Source: JAKQHY01 sp034429475 (GTDB lineage: Bacteria; Chloroflexota; Anaerolineae; B4-G1; SLSP01). From it: DNA of 64,000 bases. Below the pieces are notes generated by a model, which saw only the letters and a program-made list of their open reading frames with translations, did no database searches and was not told the DNA's origin. The translations under genes and the position numbers were made by a program. The stretch lies in NCBI GenBank assembly GCA_034429475.1, contig DAOUGD010000294.1:1-64000 (forward strand). Direction: 5' to 3'. Below are positions 25,490-33,480 of the stretch, in pieces. The number at the start of each line of letters is the position of its first letter. Position 1 is the first letter of the stretch.

Positions 25490-26083
25490 ATGAAACTCTT
25501 AATGGCGCGACATGGACAATCCGTATGGCAGGTGGAAGGCGAAGGCGCGGGCAAGGATGCCCCCCTGACGCCGCTCGGCGAATCACAGGCGCATTGCCTG
25601 GGGCAATATCTGGCGCAGAACGGCCGGCTGGATGCGATTTACGCCAGCCCGTTGCAGCGCGCGCGGCGCACGGCAGACATCGCTGCGTCCTATTTGGGAA
25701 TGACGGCGACGCCGGAACCGGGCTTGTGCGAGTTCGAGGACTGGGAGAACGGCTGGGCGCCCGCGCCGGTTTCGATGTGGGATATGTCGCCCGCAGCGGC
25801 GTTGTCACTGGGGTACAGCCGGTTCCGTGAGCAAGTGTTGGAAGCGATGCAGCGTATCGTCACTGCACATTTGGGGAGTGAGGGCGCGGTGTTGGTGATC
25901 GCGCACGGCGGCAGCATCGGCACGATGTTGCGCATTGCGTTGGGGTCGGATACGCCGAGTCTGTATCTGTTCAACGCCGCATTGAACCAACTGGAGTGGT
26001 CGCACTCGCAGTGGCGCGACACCTGGTCGCTCGTGGCGGTCAACCAGATGGACTATTTACCTCTGGAACTTCGGACGGCGTGA
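25490..26083 (+). CDS. Histidine phosphatase family protein
   Basis: The 197-residue cytoplasmic protein belongs to the phosphoglycerate-mutase-like superfamily. The catalytic RHG is at residues 7-9 (LLMARHGQS). Other family features are LTPLGESQA, the phosphate-pocket SPLQRARRTA (about 55-64), the acid segment CEFEDWENG, and the second histidine in VIAHGGSIGTML. Substrate could be a phosphosugar, phosphoserine or an alpha-ribazole-type ester; this cannot be decided. The stop overlaps the next start (TGATG), so the two genes are translationally coupled, and the transcript is predicted to be leaderless. Confidence 0.88.
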   Translation: MKLLMARHGQSVWQVEGEGAGKDAPLTPLGESQAHCLGQYLAQNGRLDAIYASPLQRARRTADIAASYLGMTATPEPGLCEFEDWENGWAPAPVSMWDMSPAAALSLGYSRFREQVLEAMQRIVTAHLGSEGAVLVIAHGGSIGTMLRIALGSDTPSLYLFNAALNQLEWSHSQWRDTWSLVAVNQMDYLPLELRTA

Positions 26084-26940
26084 TGCATACCTCACCGGAT
26101 TTGCCGCACTGCTCCGAAGCCCGCCGGGCCGATTTTGCGCCGTTTTGGGTGTGGGCCGGCGTGATCCTGGCGACGGTGGGGAGCGTTGCCTTTGTGCTCT
26201 TGACCCCCGCCGACCTCTTGTCCAAAGCCGACATGATTGCCGCCGCCGTGTGCCACCGCATTGCCTCGCACTCCTTCTTTATCCACGAGCATCAACTGCC
26301 GCTCTGCCAGCGCTGTTCCGGCACGTTCCCCGGCGCGCTGACGGGGTTGCTGGTGCAGTGGGGCCTCTGGCGGCGGCGACGGTCGCAGGGCTTCCCGCGC
26401 TGGACAATGCTGGCGGTTTTTGTGGGGTTTGCCGGCCTGTGGGGACTGGACGGGTTCAACTCGTACACGACGATGCTGTTGAATCGCCCGGAGGGAATTC
26501 TGGGGTACGCGCCGCAGCCGTGGCTGCGCCTGCTCACCGGCGTGCTGATGGGAGCGGGGATGAGCGCCATCCTCGCGCCGGCCTTCAACCAGACCTTCTG
26601 GGCCGACGGCGACGATTCTCGCGTGCTGCGCTCGTGGCGTGAACTGGCGCTGCTGGTTGGCATCGAAGTCGCATTGGCTGCGCTCATCCTCACGCTGGAA
26701 CCCTGGTTGCTCTACCCGGTATCACTCTACAGCGCGTTGGGGGTGCTGACGATGTTCGTCACGCTCGGCGCGATGATCTTTGTGATGCTTCTGGGCCGCG
26801 ACCGCGCCTTCACCGGCTGGCGCGCGGCCTGGCTCCCCCTCGTTTGGGGCCTAGTCTTCGCCCTCGCCGTCATCGGCGTGATGAGCACCTTGCGTTTCAT
26901 CGCCCTCGGCACAATCAACGGTGTCCCCGGCCTATCGTAA
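26083..26940 (+). CDS. DUF2085 membrane protein
   Basis: The 285-residue membrane protein has about seven helices. The DUF2085 signature is CHRIASHSFF followed by LCQRCSGTFPGALTG (about residues 47-85): conserved Cys and His residues at the membrane face that could hold a metal. Function is unknown in the family. The ATG at 26083 overlaps the upstream stop codon; the longer frame from 25996 would overlap the phosphatase by 88 bases and is not favoured. Confidence 0.8.
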   Translation: MHTSPDLPHCSEARRADFAPFWVWAGVILATVGSVAFVLLTPADLLSKADMIAAAVCHRIASHSFFIHEHQLPLCQRCSGTFPGALTGLLVQWGLWRRRRSQGFPRWTMLAVFVGFAGLWGLDGFNSYTTMLLNRPEGILGYAPQPWLRLLTGVLMGAGMSAILAPAFNQTFWADGDDSRVLRSWRELALLVGIEVALAALILTLEPWLLYPVSLYSALGVLTMFVTLGAMIFVMLLGRDRAFTGWRAAWLPLVWGLVFALAVIGVMSTLRFIALGTINGVPGLS

Positions 26941-27051
26941 TCCGTATTGCGTAATTCGTAATTCGTAATTCGTAACGTAATTCGTAATTCGTAATTCGCT
27001 GATCCGCCGATCCGCCGATCCGCTGATCCGCTGATCCTCGTTCCCTCACTC
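26938..27051. repeat. CGTAATT heptads and CTGATCCG octads
   Basis: About eight CGTAATT-type heptads followed by five GATCCGCT/GATCCGCC octads fill the convergent gap. They begin at the stop codon of the DUF2085 gene. Confidence 0.9.
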
Positions 27052-28188
27052 CTAAATCGCTACTCCTAACTCCTTCCGGTATATCTGATACGTCTTGTAC
27101 ACCTTCCCGCCCAGCCGCTCGGCCAGCACGGGCGTGTCGGGGTTGTCTGCCGAGGTGAGCGAGAGGTCGGCCCAGGTGTAGCCTTTGGCCCATCCGCGCT
27201 GCGCCATCTCGTCGAAGAGCAGCGCAGCGACGCCAGTCTTCCAGTACTGCGGCTTTACCAGCAGACTCTTGACCGCCAGGCATTGGGGCTTCCGGCGCAG
27301 CGCCAGTCCCGCCCGGAGGTAATCCCACGGGTAGCGCAGGCCGTTAGCGTGGATCAGCGCCTCGTTGAAGTTGGGCACCGCCGCGAAGAACCCGGCATTG
27401 TCGCCCGCGACTTCGGCGAAGAGCACCAGGTCAAGGTCGGCGTTCTTGCGAAATGGGGCGACGAGGGCGGCGACGCTCTCCCGTTCCCAGGGGATGAAGT
27501 CGCCGAGGTGCGTAAGCGCCGTGTTCAGCAGCTCGTGGACGTGATCTACCTCGGTCTCCCATTGCGCAGCGTTGGCGCTGCGGACGGTGATTTCGCCCCG
27601 CTGCCGGACGCGCTCCGCGAGGCGGTGGAGCCGTTGCAAGGGGGCGTTGTTGACGTTCAGATCGCAGGCGAAGGCCACGTTGGCCCCGCGCGCTTCCACG
27701 AAGCCGTACCGTTTTACAAAATCCACATAGTATGGCGGTGTGTGCCCGCAGAGCAGCGCCGGCGGGCGGTCGCGCCCGGACGTGAGCAGGCCGTAGCCGT
27801 CCTCGTAGTCCAGGTTGAAGGGGCCGAGCAAGGTGTTCAGGCCGCGCTGTCCCGCCCACGTCGCGGTGTGATTGAACAGCGCCTCCGCAACCGCGTAATC
27901 CTGGACGCACTCGAAAAAGCCAAATACACATTCATGGGCGCCGTGAGCGTTGAGGGGTGGGTCTTCGGCCACACAAATCGTGCCGACGGGTTGCCCATCC
28001 CGCCACGCCATAAAGAATTCCACCGTGCCGCGCTCGAAGAACGGCCCGCGCCGTTTGACGATGATCTGCTTACGTTCCGGCAGCAGCGGCGGCACCCACT
28101 GTGGGTCGCCGCGATAAATGCGCCACGGGAAAGTGAGGAACGCGCGATAATCTTTTCGGGTCTGTAAGGGGCGAATTTCGATAGTCAT
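27052..28188 (-). CDS. GNAT-like acetyltransferase family protein
   Basis: The 378-residue cytoplasmic protein has an N-terminal segment typical of a conserved GNAT-related family (FLTFPWRIYRGDPQWVPPLL, about residues 18-37). GPFNLDYEDGYGLL and YYVDFVKRYGF lie in the middle, and a C-terminal part has SLLVKPQYWKTGVAALLFDE, the acetyl-CoA-type loop. The substrate is unknown. The ATG at 28188 has GAGGAC upstream, supplied by a CTCAGTC-type repeat. The gene may be cotranscribed with the symporter ending 31 bases upstream of its start. Confidence 0.75.
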   Translation of the reverse strand: MTIEIRPLQTRKDYRAFLTFPWRIYRGDPQWVPPLLPERKQIIVKRRGPFFERGTVEFFMAWRDGQPVGTICVAEDPPLNAHGAHECVFGFFECVQDYAVAEALFNHTATWAGQRGLNTLLGPFNLDYEDGYGLLTSGRDRPPALLCGHTPPYYVDFVKRYGFVEARGANVAFACDLNVNNAPLQRLHRLAERVRQRGEITVRSANAAQWETEVDHVHELLNTALTHLGDFIPWERESVAALVAPFRKNADLDLVLFAEVAGDNAGFFAAVPNFNEALIHANGLRYPWDYLRAGLALRRKPQCLAVKSLLVKPQYWKTGVAALLFDEMAQRGWAKGYTWADLSLTSADNPDTPVLAERLGGKVYKTYQIYRKELGVAI

Positions 28189-28219
28189 GGATAGTCCTCA
28201 GTCTTTTAGTCGTTAGTCC

Positions 28220-29605
28220 TCAGTCCGTCTTTGCGCGGCGCGCTTCCAAATCCTGCACCAGTTGCGCGTAACGCTCGCGGGTCAGCGGGTATTTGTACGC
28301 CAGCGCGATGCCCACACACAGCAGCACGGCGGGGATCGGGCCGATGGTCAGACGGATGCCCCAGAGGGCGGCCGGTGGCTGTTGCGCGGCGTTGGGGATG
28401 TAGCCCATCCCATCCAACAGCAGCAGCGCCAGCGGGATGGCGACGGACGAGGCGATTTTTTCGGAAAGAGTGATCAGACTGTAATACATCCCCTCGTGCC
28501 GCTCGCCCGTCTGCCATTCGCCCCATTCCACGGCATCGGGAATCAAGGCCCAGGGCAGAACGTGCGCCGCACTCACCCCGATCCCGGCCATCACGCACAG
28601 GAAGTAGATGATGGGCAGCGGCGTGGCGGCGTTGACCGTGATCAACACCATCTGCATGAGCGCCCAAAATGCGATCCCGGCGATGTAGGCCCACGTCTTG
28701 CTCTTGCGTCGCGCCAGCCATTCCCAAAACGGCAGCGCGATAATGGCCGTCACGAAAATCATCCCCATAATGAGGTCGCTCTGCGCCTCGCGCTGCATCA
28801 CGTATTTGATGAAGTAGAGCAGCACCGCCTGAACGATCCCCACCACGATCCAGGTGCAGAGGTAAATCCCCACGCCGAAGTGGAAAGGCCGGTTGCTGCG
28901 CACGGCTTGTAAGGACTCGCGCAACGTCGGCTGCGCCTGCTCCATAAAGTCGGCGCGCTCGCGGACGCCGAAGAAGGTGAGGAGCAGGGCGCCGGCCGAC
29001 ATTGCGCCGAAGATGACACCCATCGTCAGCACACGCGGCGCGTTGTCCGGCGTGAACGCTCCCACAATGGCGAGCGGCACGGTGAACACGATGAGGCTGC
29101 CGACGATGGAGAAGAACATCCGGTAGGAGGTCAGCGTGGTGCGCTCGTCGTAGTCCGGCGTCAACTCTGGCGTGAGGGCGAAGTAGGGCATGTAGACGAA
29201 GGTGGCTGCTGTGTCATAGAGGATGTAGGCCAGCGCGTAGTAAATCGCCAGGGGCAGCGTCCCTTCCCAGGGCGGCCTCCACCAGAGCAGCAGGAAAGCC
29301 AGCGCGTAGGGAAGCGCGCCGAACAGCAGGAAGGGGCGGCGGCGTCCCCAGCGCGTCCGCGTCCGGTCGGAGAGGTGGCCGATGAACGGATCGTTGAGGT
29401 AATCCCAACTGCGTCCGAGGAAGATGGCGGCCGCCGCCGCGCCCGGCGCGAGTCCCACCACGTCGGTGAGGAAGATGGCGAAGTACGCGCCGAGCAGCGT
29501 CGAGGTAAAACTGAAGGCCGTGTCGCCCACGCCGTAGAAAATCTTAGTGCTGCGTGAAAGGCGCGGCGGCGGAGCGGCGTGATCGGCGGATGAGTGTATT
29601 GTCAT
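28220..29605 (-). CDS. GPH family sugar:cation symporter (MelB-like)
   Basis: The 461-residue inner-membrane transporter has twelve predicted helices. Family motifs are FYGVGDTAFSF (about residues 24-34), the DYLNDPFIGHLSDRTRTRWGRRRP loop (about 68-91) with the acidic cation-site residues, and TSYRMFFSI. GPH symporters import glycosides, pentosides or hexuronides with Na+ or H+. AGGAGG lies seven bases before the ATG. The sugar-degrading genes in this window make a carbohydrate substrate plausible. Confidence 0.88.
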   Translation of the reverse strand: MTIHSSADHAAPPPRLSRSTKIFYGVGDTAFSFTSTLLGAYFAIFLTDVVGLAPGAAAAAIFLGRSWDYLNDPFIGHLSDRTRTRWGRRRPFLLFGALPYALAFLLLWWRPPWEGTLPLAIYYALAYILYDTAATFVYMPYFALTPELTPDYDERTTLTSYRMFFSIVGSLIVFTVPLAIVGAFTPDNAPRVLTMGVIFGAMSAGALLLTFFGVRERADFMEQAQPTLRESLQAVRSNRPFHFGVGIYLCTWIVVGIVQAVLLYFIKYVMQREAQSDLIMGMIFVTAIIALPFWEWLARRKSKTWAYIAGIAFWALMQMVLITVNAATPLPIIYFLCVMAGIGVSAAHVLPWALIPDAVEWGEWQTGERHEGMYYSLITLSEKIASSVAIPLALLLLDGMGYIPNAAQQPPAALWGIRLTIGPIPAVLLCVGIALAYKYPLTRERYAQLVQDLEARRAKTD

Positions 29606-29674
29606 AGGGCCTCCTGAAGCAGAGTTCCCTATAAGATAGGTGGGTTTGGGATTTTGTCCAATGGCGTTCTGAAA

Positions 29675-29731
29675 CGTAAAACGTGAAACGTGAGGCTTTC
29701 ATTATCAGATCATCACGTTTCACGTTTTACG
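29675..29731. repeat. Perfect 19-bp heptad hairpin
   Basis: Arms 29675-29693 and 29713-29731 are exact reverse complements built from ACGTAAA/ACGTGAA units. The hairpin stands between the 67-residue gene and the symporter. Confidence 0.9.
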
Positions 29732-29745
29732 CTTCACTTCTGGTT

Positions 29746-29949
29746 TTATGCTGCGATTTGTGGCGGCGGCGCGGCGGGTGGGGGTGGGGTGGATTTAAGT
29801 TTGGTTTTGGCGCGCGCCTCTTTTTCCAATGCGGTGATCCGCTCGTGCAAGTCTGTCAGCAGCAGAAGGATTTGCCCGATGGCCTGCTCGGTGGTGAGTT
29901 TGTCCATGTCCCAGGCCTCGATAATGCCTTTCAACCCGTAAGTGCCCAT
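29746..29949 (-). CDS. Small helical protein with strong regulated promoter
   Basis: I do not recognise this 67-residue protein. It has a helical, amphipathic middle (LTTEQAIGQILLLLTDLHERITALEKEARAK, coiled-coil-like, described here only in part) and a Pro/Ala-rich tail. There is no signal or membrane segment. It is considered real because AAAGGAGGTC lies exactly upstream of the ATG and a consensus-like promoter with two palindromic operators drives it. It follows the HTH-alphaCTD regulator on the same strand and may be its target or partner. Confidence 0.7.
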   Translation of the reverse strand: MGTYGLKGIIEAWDMDKLTTEQAIGQILLLLTDLHERITALEKEARAKTKLKSTPPPPAAPPPQIAA

Positions 29950-29953
29950 GCGT

Positions 29954-30053
29954 GACCTCCTTTGGTGGGTACACGTTAACGTGTAGTGAAGGAAAAAACA
30001 AACTTCCTGACAAATGGATAGGGATATTTTACACGGAAACGTGTTCCTGTCAA
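29954..30053 (-). promoter_or_regulatory. Promoter with two matching operators and ribosome binding site
   Basis: On the minus strand TTGACA (30048-30053) and TAAAAT (30026-30031) are 16 bases apart. A 14-base site ACACGTTTCCGTGT (30031-30044; ACACG-N4-CGTGT) fills the spacer. A second site ACACGTTAACGTGT (29971-29984) lies in the leader, 60 bases further on and just before the Shine-Dalgarno at 29954-29963. A repressor bound to either or both sites would block initiation. The adjacent HTH-alphaCTD protein is the obvious candidate. Confidence 0.8.
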
Positions 30054-30056
30054 GCG

Positions 30057-30497
30057 TCAGTAAATCAGCCCCAGATCGCGCAATTTCTGTTCCAGGTCTT
30101 GCAGCGAACGCTCGCCGAAGTCAGGGATGTCCAGCAACCCTTGCCGGTTCTCTCGCCAGCGCGCGACCACCTCTCCGATGGTGTGCAGGCCGACCTGTTG
30201 CAGGGCCGTTGTCGCGCGCGGTTTGAGCGCCAACCGCGTGATGGGCTGTTCCGACCAGTTGGCGGGGGACTCCGGCGCGGCCGCGTCCTGGTGGAGAAAA
30301 CTGACGCGCTCCGCCACCAATGTTAGTAGCGTGATCATCCCGCCGCGCGGTCGGTAGCGGTCTGTCTCCCACTCACTGACCGTCTGCTGGCGGATGCCCA
30401 ATTCGGCGGCCAACTCCTGCTGCGAGAGTCCCATGTGGCGGCGTAAAGCCTGGATGCTGTGGGCGTTCCATTCGTATTTACTGGGTTTAGGGTTCAT
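30057..30497 (-). CDS. XRE helix-turn-helix fused to RNA polymerase alpha-CTD
   Basis: The 146-residue protein has an XRE/Cro-type HTH (residues 14-55; MGLSQQELAAELGIRQQTVS) and, after a short linker, a segment (85-144) that aligns closely with the RNA polymerase alpha C-terminal domain (LKPRATTALQQVGLHTIGEV, then LLDIPDFGERSLQDL). The residue equivalent to E. coli alpha Arg265 is Arg94, and Gly128 and Ser131 match Gly296 and Ser299, so minor-groove contact is plausible. Asn268 is replaced by Thr. It may bind UP-like DNA, or mimic alpha and recruit or compete for polymerase partners. The gene is divergent from the AT-rich island. Confidence 0.85.
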   Translation of the reverse strand: MNPKPSKYEWNAHSIQALRRHMGLSQQELAAELGIRQQTVSEWETDRYRPRGGMITLLTLVAERVSFLHQDAAAPESPANWSEQPITRLALKPRATTALQQVGLHTIGEVVARWRENRQGLLDIPDFGERSLQDLEQKLRDLGLIY

Positions 30498-30853
30498 AAG
30501 GTTTTTGGTATGGGTCTGGGTAAGGTATGTGGGGGATCATAGCATGGATGGGGGAGGTAGGCAATTGGGGTGAGAGATGGTAAGAAGTGGGTTTGATTTA
30601 AAAATGATGTATTTTGATGTATTCGATATTTTGCTTGACTATTGGTATCAATTAAATTAAAATTAGGGATGGGATACACCCTTTTTATGCTGTACTACTT
30701 TGTTATGATAGCCTCAGGTGGTTTTCTACAAAGTATTTATTATGTTTTTTTAGTATAACAAACTATCATGGAATATAGGGATGTGTCCTTCAACGCACAT
30801 GTCTAAGTGTGCGCGGTCAGCGCATCTTGTCGAGAGCATTGAGGAGGACCCCT
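30498..30853 (+). promoter_or_regulatory. Divergent gap and promoter of the AT-rich island
   Basis: TTGACT (30635-30640) and TAAAAT (30658-30663) are 17 bases apart and point to the phosphoesterase-ATPase gene, giving a leader of about 180 bases. The leader has inverted repeats TTTGTTAT/ATAACAAA, GCACA/TGTGC and TGCGC/GCGCA and could fold. GAGGAGG stands just before the ATG at 30854. No gene was found in the gap and host-type tandem repeats are absent. Confidence 0.6.
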
Positions 30854-33451
30854 ATGTCTACTATTACCTGGTTGCATCTTTCAGATTTGCATTTTCGCAG
30901 TTCTCAAACCTACGATCGCAATATTGTCCTTAAAACCCTATTGGAAGATATTGCTCAACGGGTTCGGAATGATAGCCTACAACCTGATTTTATTGTGATC
31001 TCCGGTGATATTGCCTTTTCTAGCCGTCCTGAAGAATACAATCTAGCCACAAAGTTTCTGGATGATCTTCTCAAAACAACGAACCTTCCCAAAGAGCGTT
31101 TGTTTCTTGTTCCTGGCAACCATGATGTAGATCGCAATGCTATTTCTCCATTGACAGCAAAGGTGGCTAGTCTCCTCAACAGCCGTGATGCAGTTCATGA
31201 CCTTCTTAGTCATAAAGAAGACCGAGGTTCAATGTTTCGGCGATTTCATCATTATCAGGAGTTTGTTAACAAATACTTTGGCAAAGAATGCCCCTCATTT
31301 GATAACACACACTACTTTTATACACAACGAATCCCTATAACCAATTTAAATATTGTTGTCTTAGGATTAAATTCGTCGTGGTTAGCTGCCTCGGATGAAG
31401 ATCGTCATCGTTTGGTTCTTGGGGAGCAACAGGTTCGCGCAGCTCTTGACGTTGTAGAAACCGCAGATCTTTGCATTGCCATAATGCATCATCCTTTTGA
31501 TTGGCTTCAGGATTTTGACCGAAACGATGTAGAAGCATTGTTGTGTGGAAAATGTGATTTTGTGTTACATGGGCATTTACATCAGACCGGTTTGAGTTTT
31601 GAACAAACGCCTGATACAAAGACGATGACCATTGCTGCCGGCGCGTGTTATGAAAGCCGAGAGTATCCTAATGCCTACAACTTTGTACAGCTTGATCTCG
31701 GTTCGGGAAGAGGTGTAATCCATTTGCGAATGTACAGTGACCGACAGGGTGGTTTTTGGACCAAGGATGTAGTGAATTACCGAAATATTGAAGATGGAAT
31801 CTATAAATTTGAGCTGCCTAAGTATTTACGCAGTTTTAGTGTATCACCAGAAATAGTTCCAACGAAGAATGAAGAAGTCGGTGATAGCAGTATCTCACCG
31901 GCCCTCTATGACAGATTATATCGCACGCTTCTCTTATGTGCACCTGTTGAAAATGATAGAGTCTTCAGAGCACTTTTTTCGGACACTCGTATCAGTTCGT
32001 GGCGTTTCGAGATCCCTCATGCCAGTAGTCCAAATGAGCTTGTGCATATCACGGTTGATTACTTAAAAGACCGATACTCTTCATCAAGTGAGAATGCCCT
32101 GGCTTTGTTGTTGTATGTTATGGCCGACCGAACTGATGTTGGCGATGCCTGCAAGCAACAGTTGTACCAACTGGCTAATGAACTACAACAACAGCCACCG
32201 CTACATGTTTATGAAGATCCTAATCCTTTCATTTATGGCCGACCGGTTGTAGGAAAAGAGTTTCTGGATCGAGAAAGTGAATTGAGAACCGTGTTTAACC
32301 GACTGCGCAATGGTGAGTCCACGGCGATTGTCGGTGAGCCTCATATTGGAAAAACCTCCTTGCTCCTCAGAATCGCTGATGGGGATGTGCAACGTCAGTA
32401 TTTAGGCGGCAATGCCAACAAGTATATCGTGACTTACATGGATATGCACGATATCGGAAATGAATATACCCCTGAAACCTTCTGGAACGAAGTTTTGGAG
32501 GTATTACTCGAAGCTCCAGAATGTCGCTCTTGGAACGAACGCATCGGGCGCATATTACAAAACAACAATAAACGCCGTGCTTTGCGCTCCCTTTTTGCTT
32601 TTATGGGGCAGCAAAACCAATGTCTGGTTCTCTTGCTCGATGAATTTGAACGGTTGTTAATACACCCGAATTTCCAAGATCCCACTTTCTTTGGACTTCT
32701 CCGATCACTGGTTACCACAACGGGGGGCCTAGCTTTTGTTCTTGCCAGTCGCCTCTCGGTTGCAGCAATGAACGAGCGAGGTGAAAGCATCTTAAAGGCT
32801 GGTTCGCCTTTTTTTAATAACATCATTCAATTGCGTTTAAATTCCTTTGACAAAACGACTGTCAGCATGTTATTCGACCGCGCCAGGTCTGCATTTTCGT
32901 ATGAGGAGCAAGAGGCTATTCTTCGCTTTGCTGGTTATACTCCATTCTTGGTTCAAGCGATGGCGGCCGCCATGTATGAATCCCAGGAGCAAGATCGGTA
33001 TAATAATGCGGCACAACAATTTTACAGCCGTGTTGCCTTCCATTTTGAAGATATGTGGGATATCTGGAGTGATGAAGCTCGCACGACCCTCATCCTTCTA
33101 GCTATAGCCCACTTTGCGGCTGATACGCTTAAGTACAGCTTACTCCATAATGAACTTGACCTTAATGCCCTGAGTGTTGAATTGCAAAACCTCGCTGCTG
33201 TAGGTCTGGCAGAAAGGGTTAATCAAGAGGCGCAGGCATTATCATTCCAAGAAAATTGGTGGCGCATCGGAATAGAATCCCTCGCCTGGTGGCTGCGAGA
33301 TGCATTGATAACTCAAGCTATATCTGTATCGGGATTTGAAAGGTGGCTCGAGACAAAACGTTATCAGTGTATTCTTGCGCCGGAACACTGGAATGCACTC
33401 ATCAGTGTGACTAGAGAAGAAATAAACACAAAAATTGTGGTTGTCAAATAA
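30854..33451 (+). CDS. Metallophosphoesterase fused to STAND-type ATPase
   Basis: The 865-residue protein has no signal or membrane segment. Residues 1-290 form a calcineurin-like phosphoesterase with every metal motif: SDLH (10-13), GDIA (about 50), GNHD (about 87-90), HH (about 211) and GHLH (about 238-241). Residues about 350-445 are helical and resemble effector-associated adaptor domains (weak call). From about 455 an AAA/STAND ATPase has Walker A GEPHIGKTS (about 493-501), Walker B LVLLLDEFE (about 591-599) and a C-terminal winged-helix-like end. By analogy with STAND conflict systems, the ATPase would sense something and switch on the phosphoesterase against a nucleotide or nucleic acid. 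ATG 30854 has GAGGAGG upstream. It stops 30 bases before the next gene. DNA is AT-rich compared with flanks. Confidence 0.8.
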   Translation: MSTITWLHLSDLHFRSSQTYDRNIVLKTLLEDIAQRVRNDSLQPDFIVISGDIAFSSRPEEYNLATKFLDDLLKTTNLPKERLFLVPGNHDVDRNAISPLTAKVASLLNSRDAVHDLLSHKEDRGSMFRRFHHYQEFVNKYFGKECPSFDNTHYFYTQRIPITNLNIVVLGLNSSWLAASDEDRHRLVLGEQQVRAALDVVETADLCIAIMHHPFDWLQDFDRNDVEALLCGKCDFVLHGHLHQTGLSFEQTPDTKTMTIAAGACYESREYPNAYNFVQLDLGSGRGVIHLRMYSDRQGGFWTKDVVNYRNIEDGIYKFELPKYLRSFSVSPEIVPTKNEEVGDSSISPALYDRLYRTLLLCAPVENDRVFRALFSDTRISSWRFEIPHASSPNELVHITVDYLKDRYSSSSENALALLLYVMADRTDVGDACKQQLYQLANELQQQPPLHVYEDPNPFIYGRPVVGKEFLDRESELRTVFNRLRNGESTAIVGEPHIGKTSLLLRIADGDVQRQYLGGNANKYIVTYMDMHDIGNEYTPETFWNEVLEVLLEAPECRSWNERIGRILQNNNKRRALRSLFAFMGQQNQCLVLLLDEFERLLIHPNFQDPTFFGLLRSLVTTTGGLAFVLASRLSVAAMNERGESILKAGSPFFNNIIQLRLNSFDKTTVSMLFDRARSAFSYEEQEAILRFAGYTPFLVQAMAAAMYESQEQDRYNNAAQQFYSRVAFHFEDMWDIWSDEARTTLILLAIAHFAADTLKYSLLHNELDLNALSVELQNLAAVGLAERVNQEAQALSFQENWWRIGIESLAWWLRDALITQAISVSGFERWLETKRYQCILAPEHWNALISVTREEINTKIVVVK

Positions 33452-33480
33452 ACAAGATGATAATTGCCAATGGAGAAACC

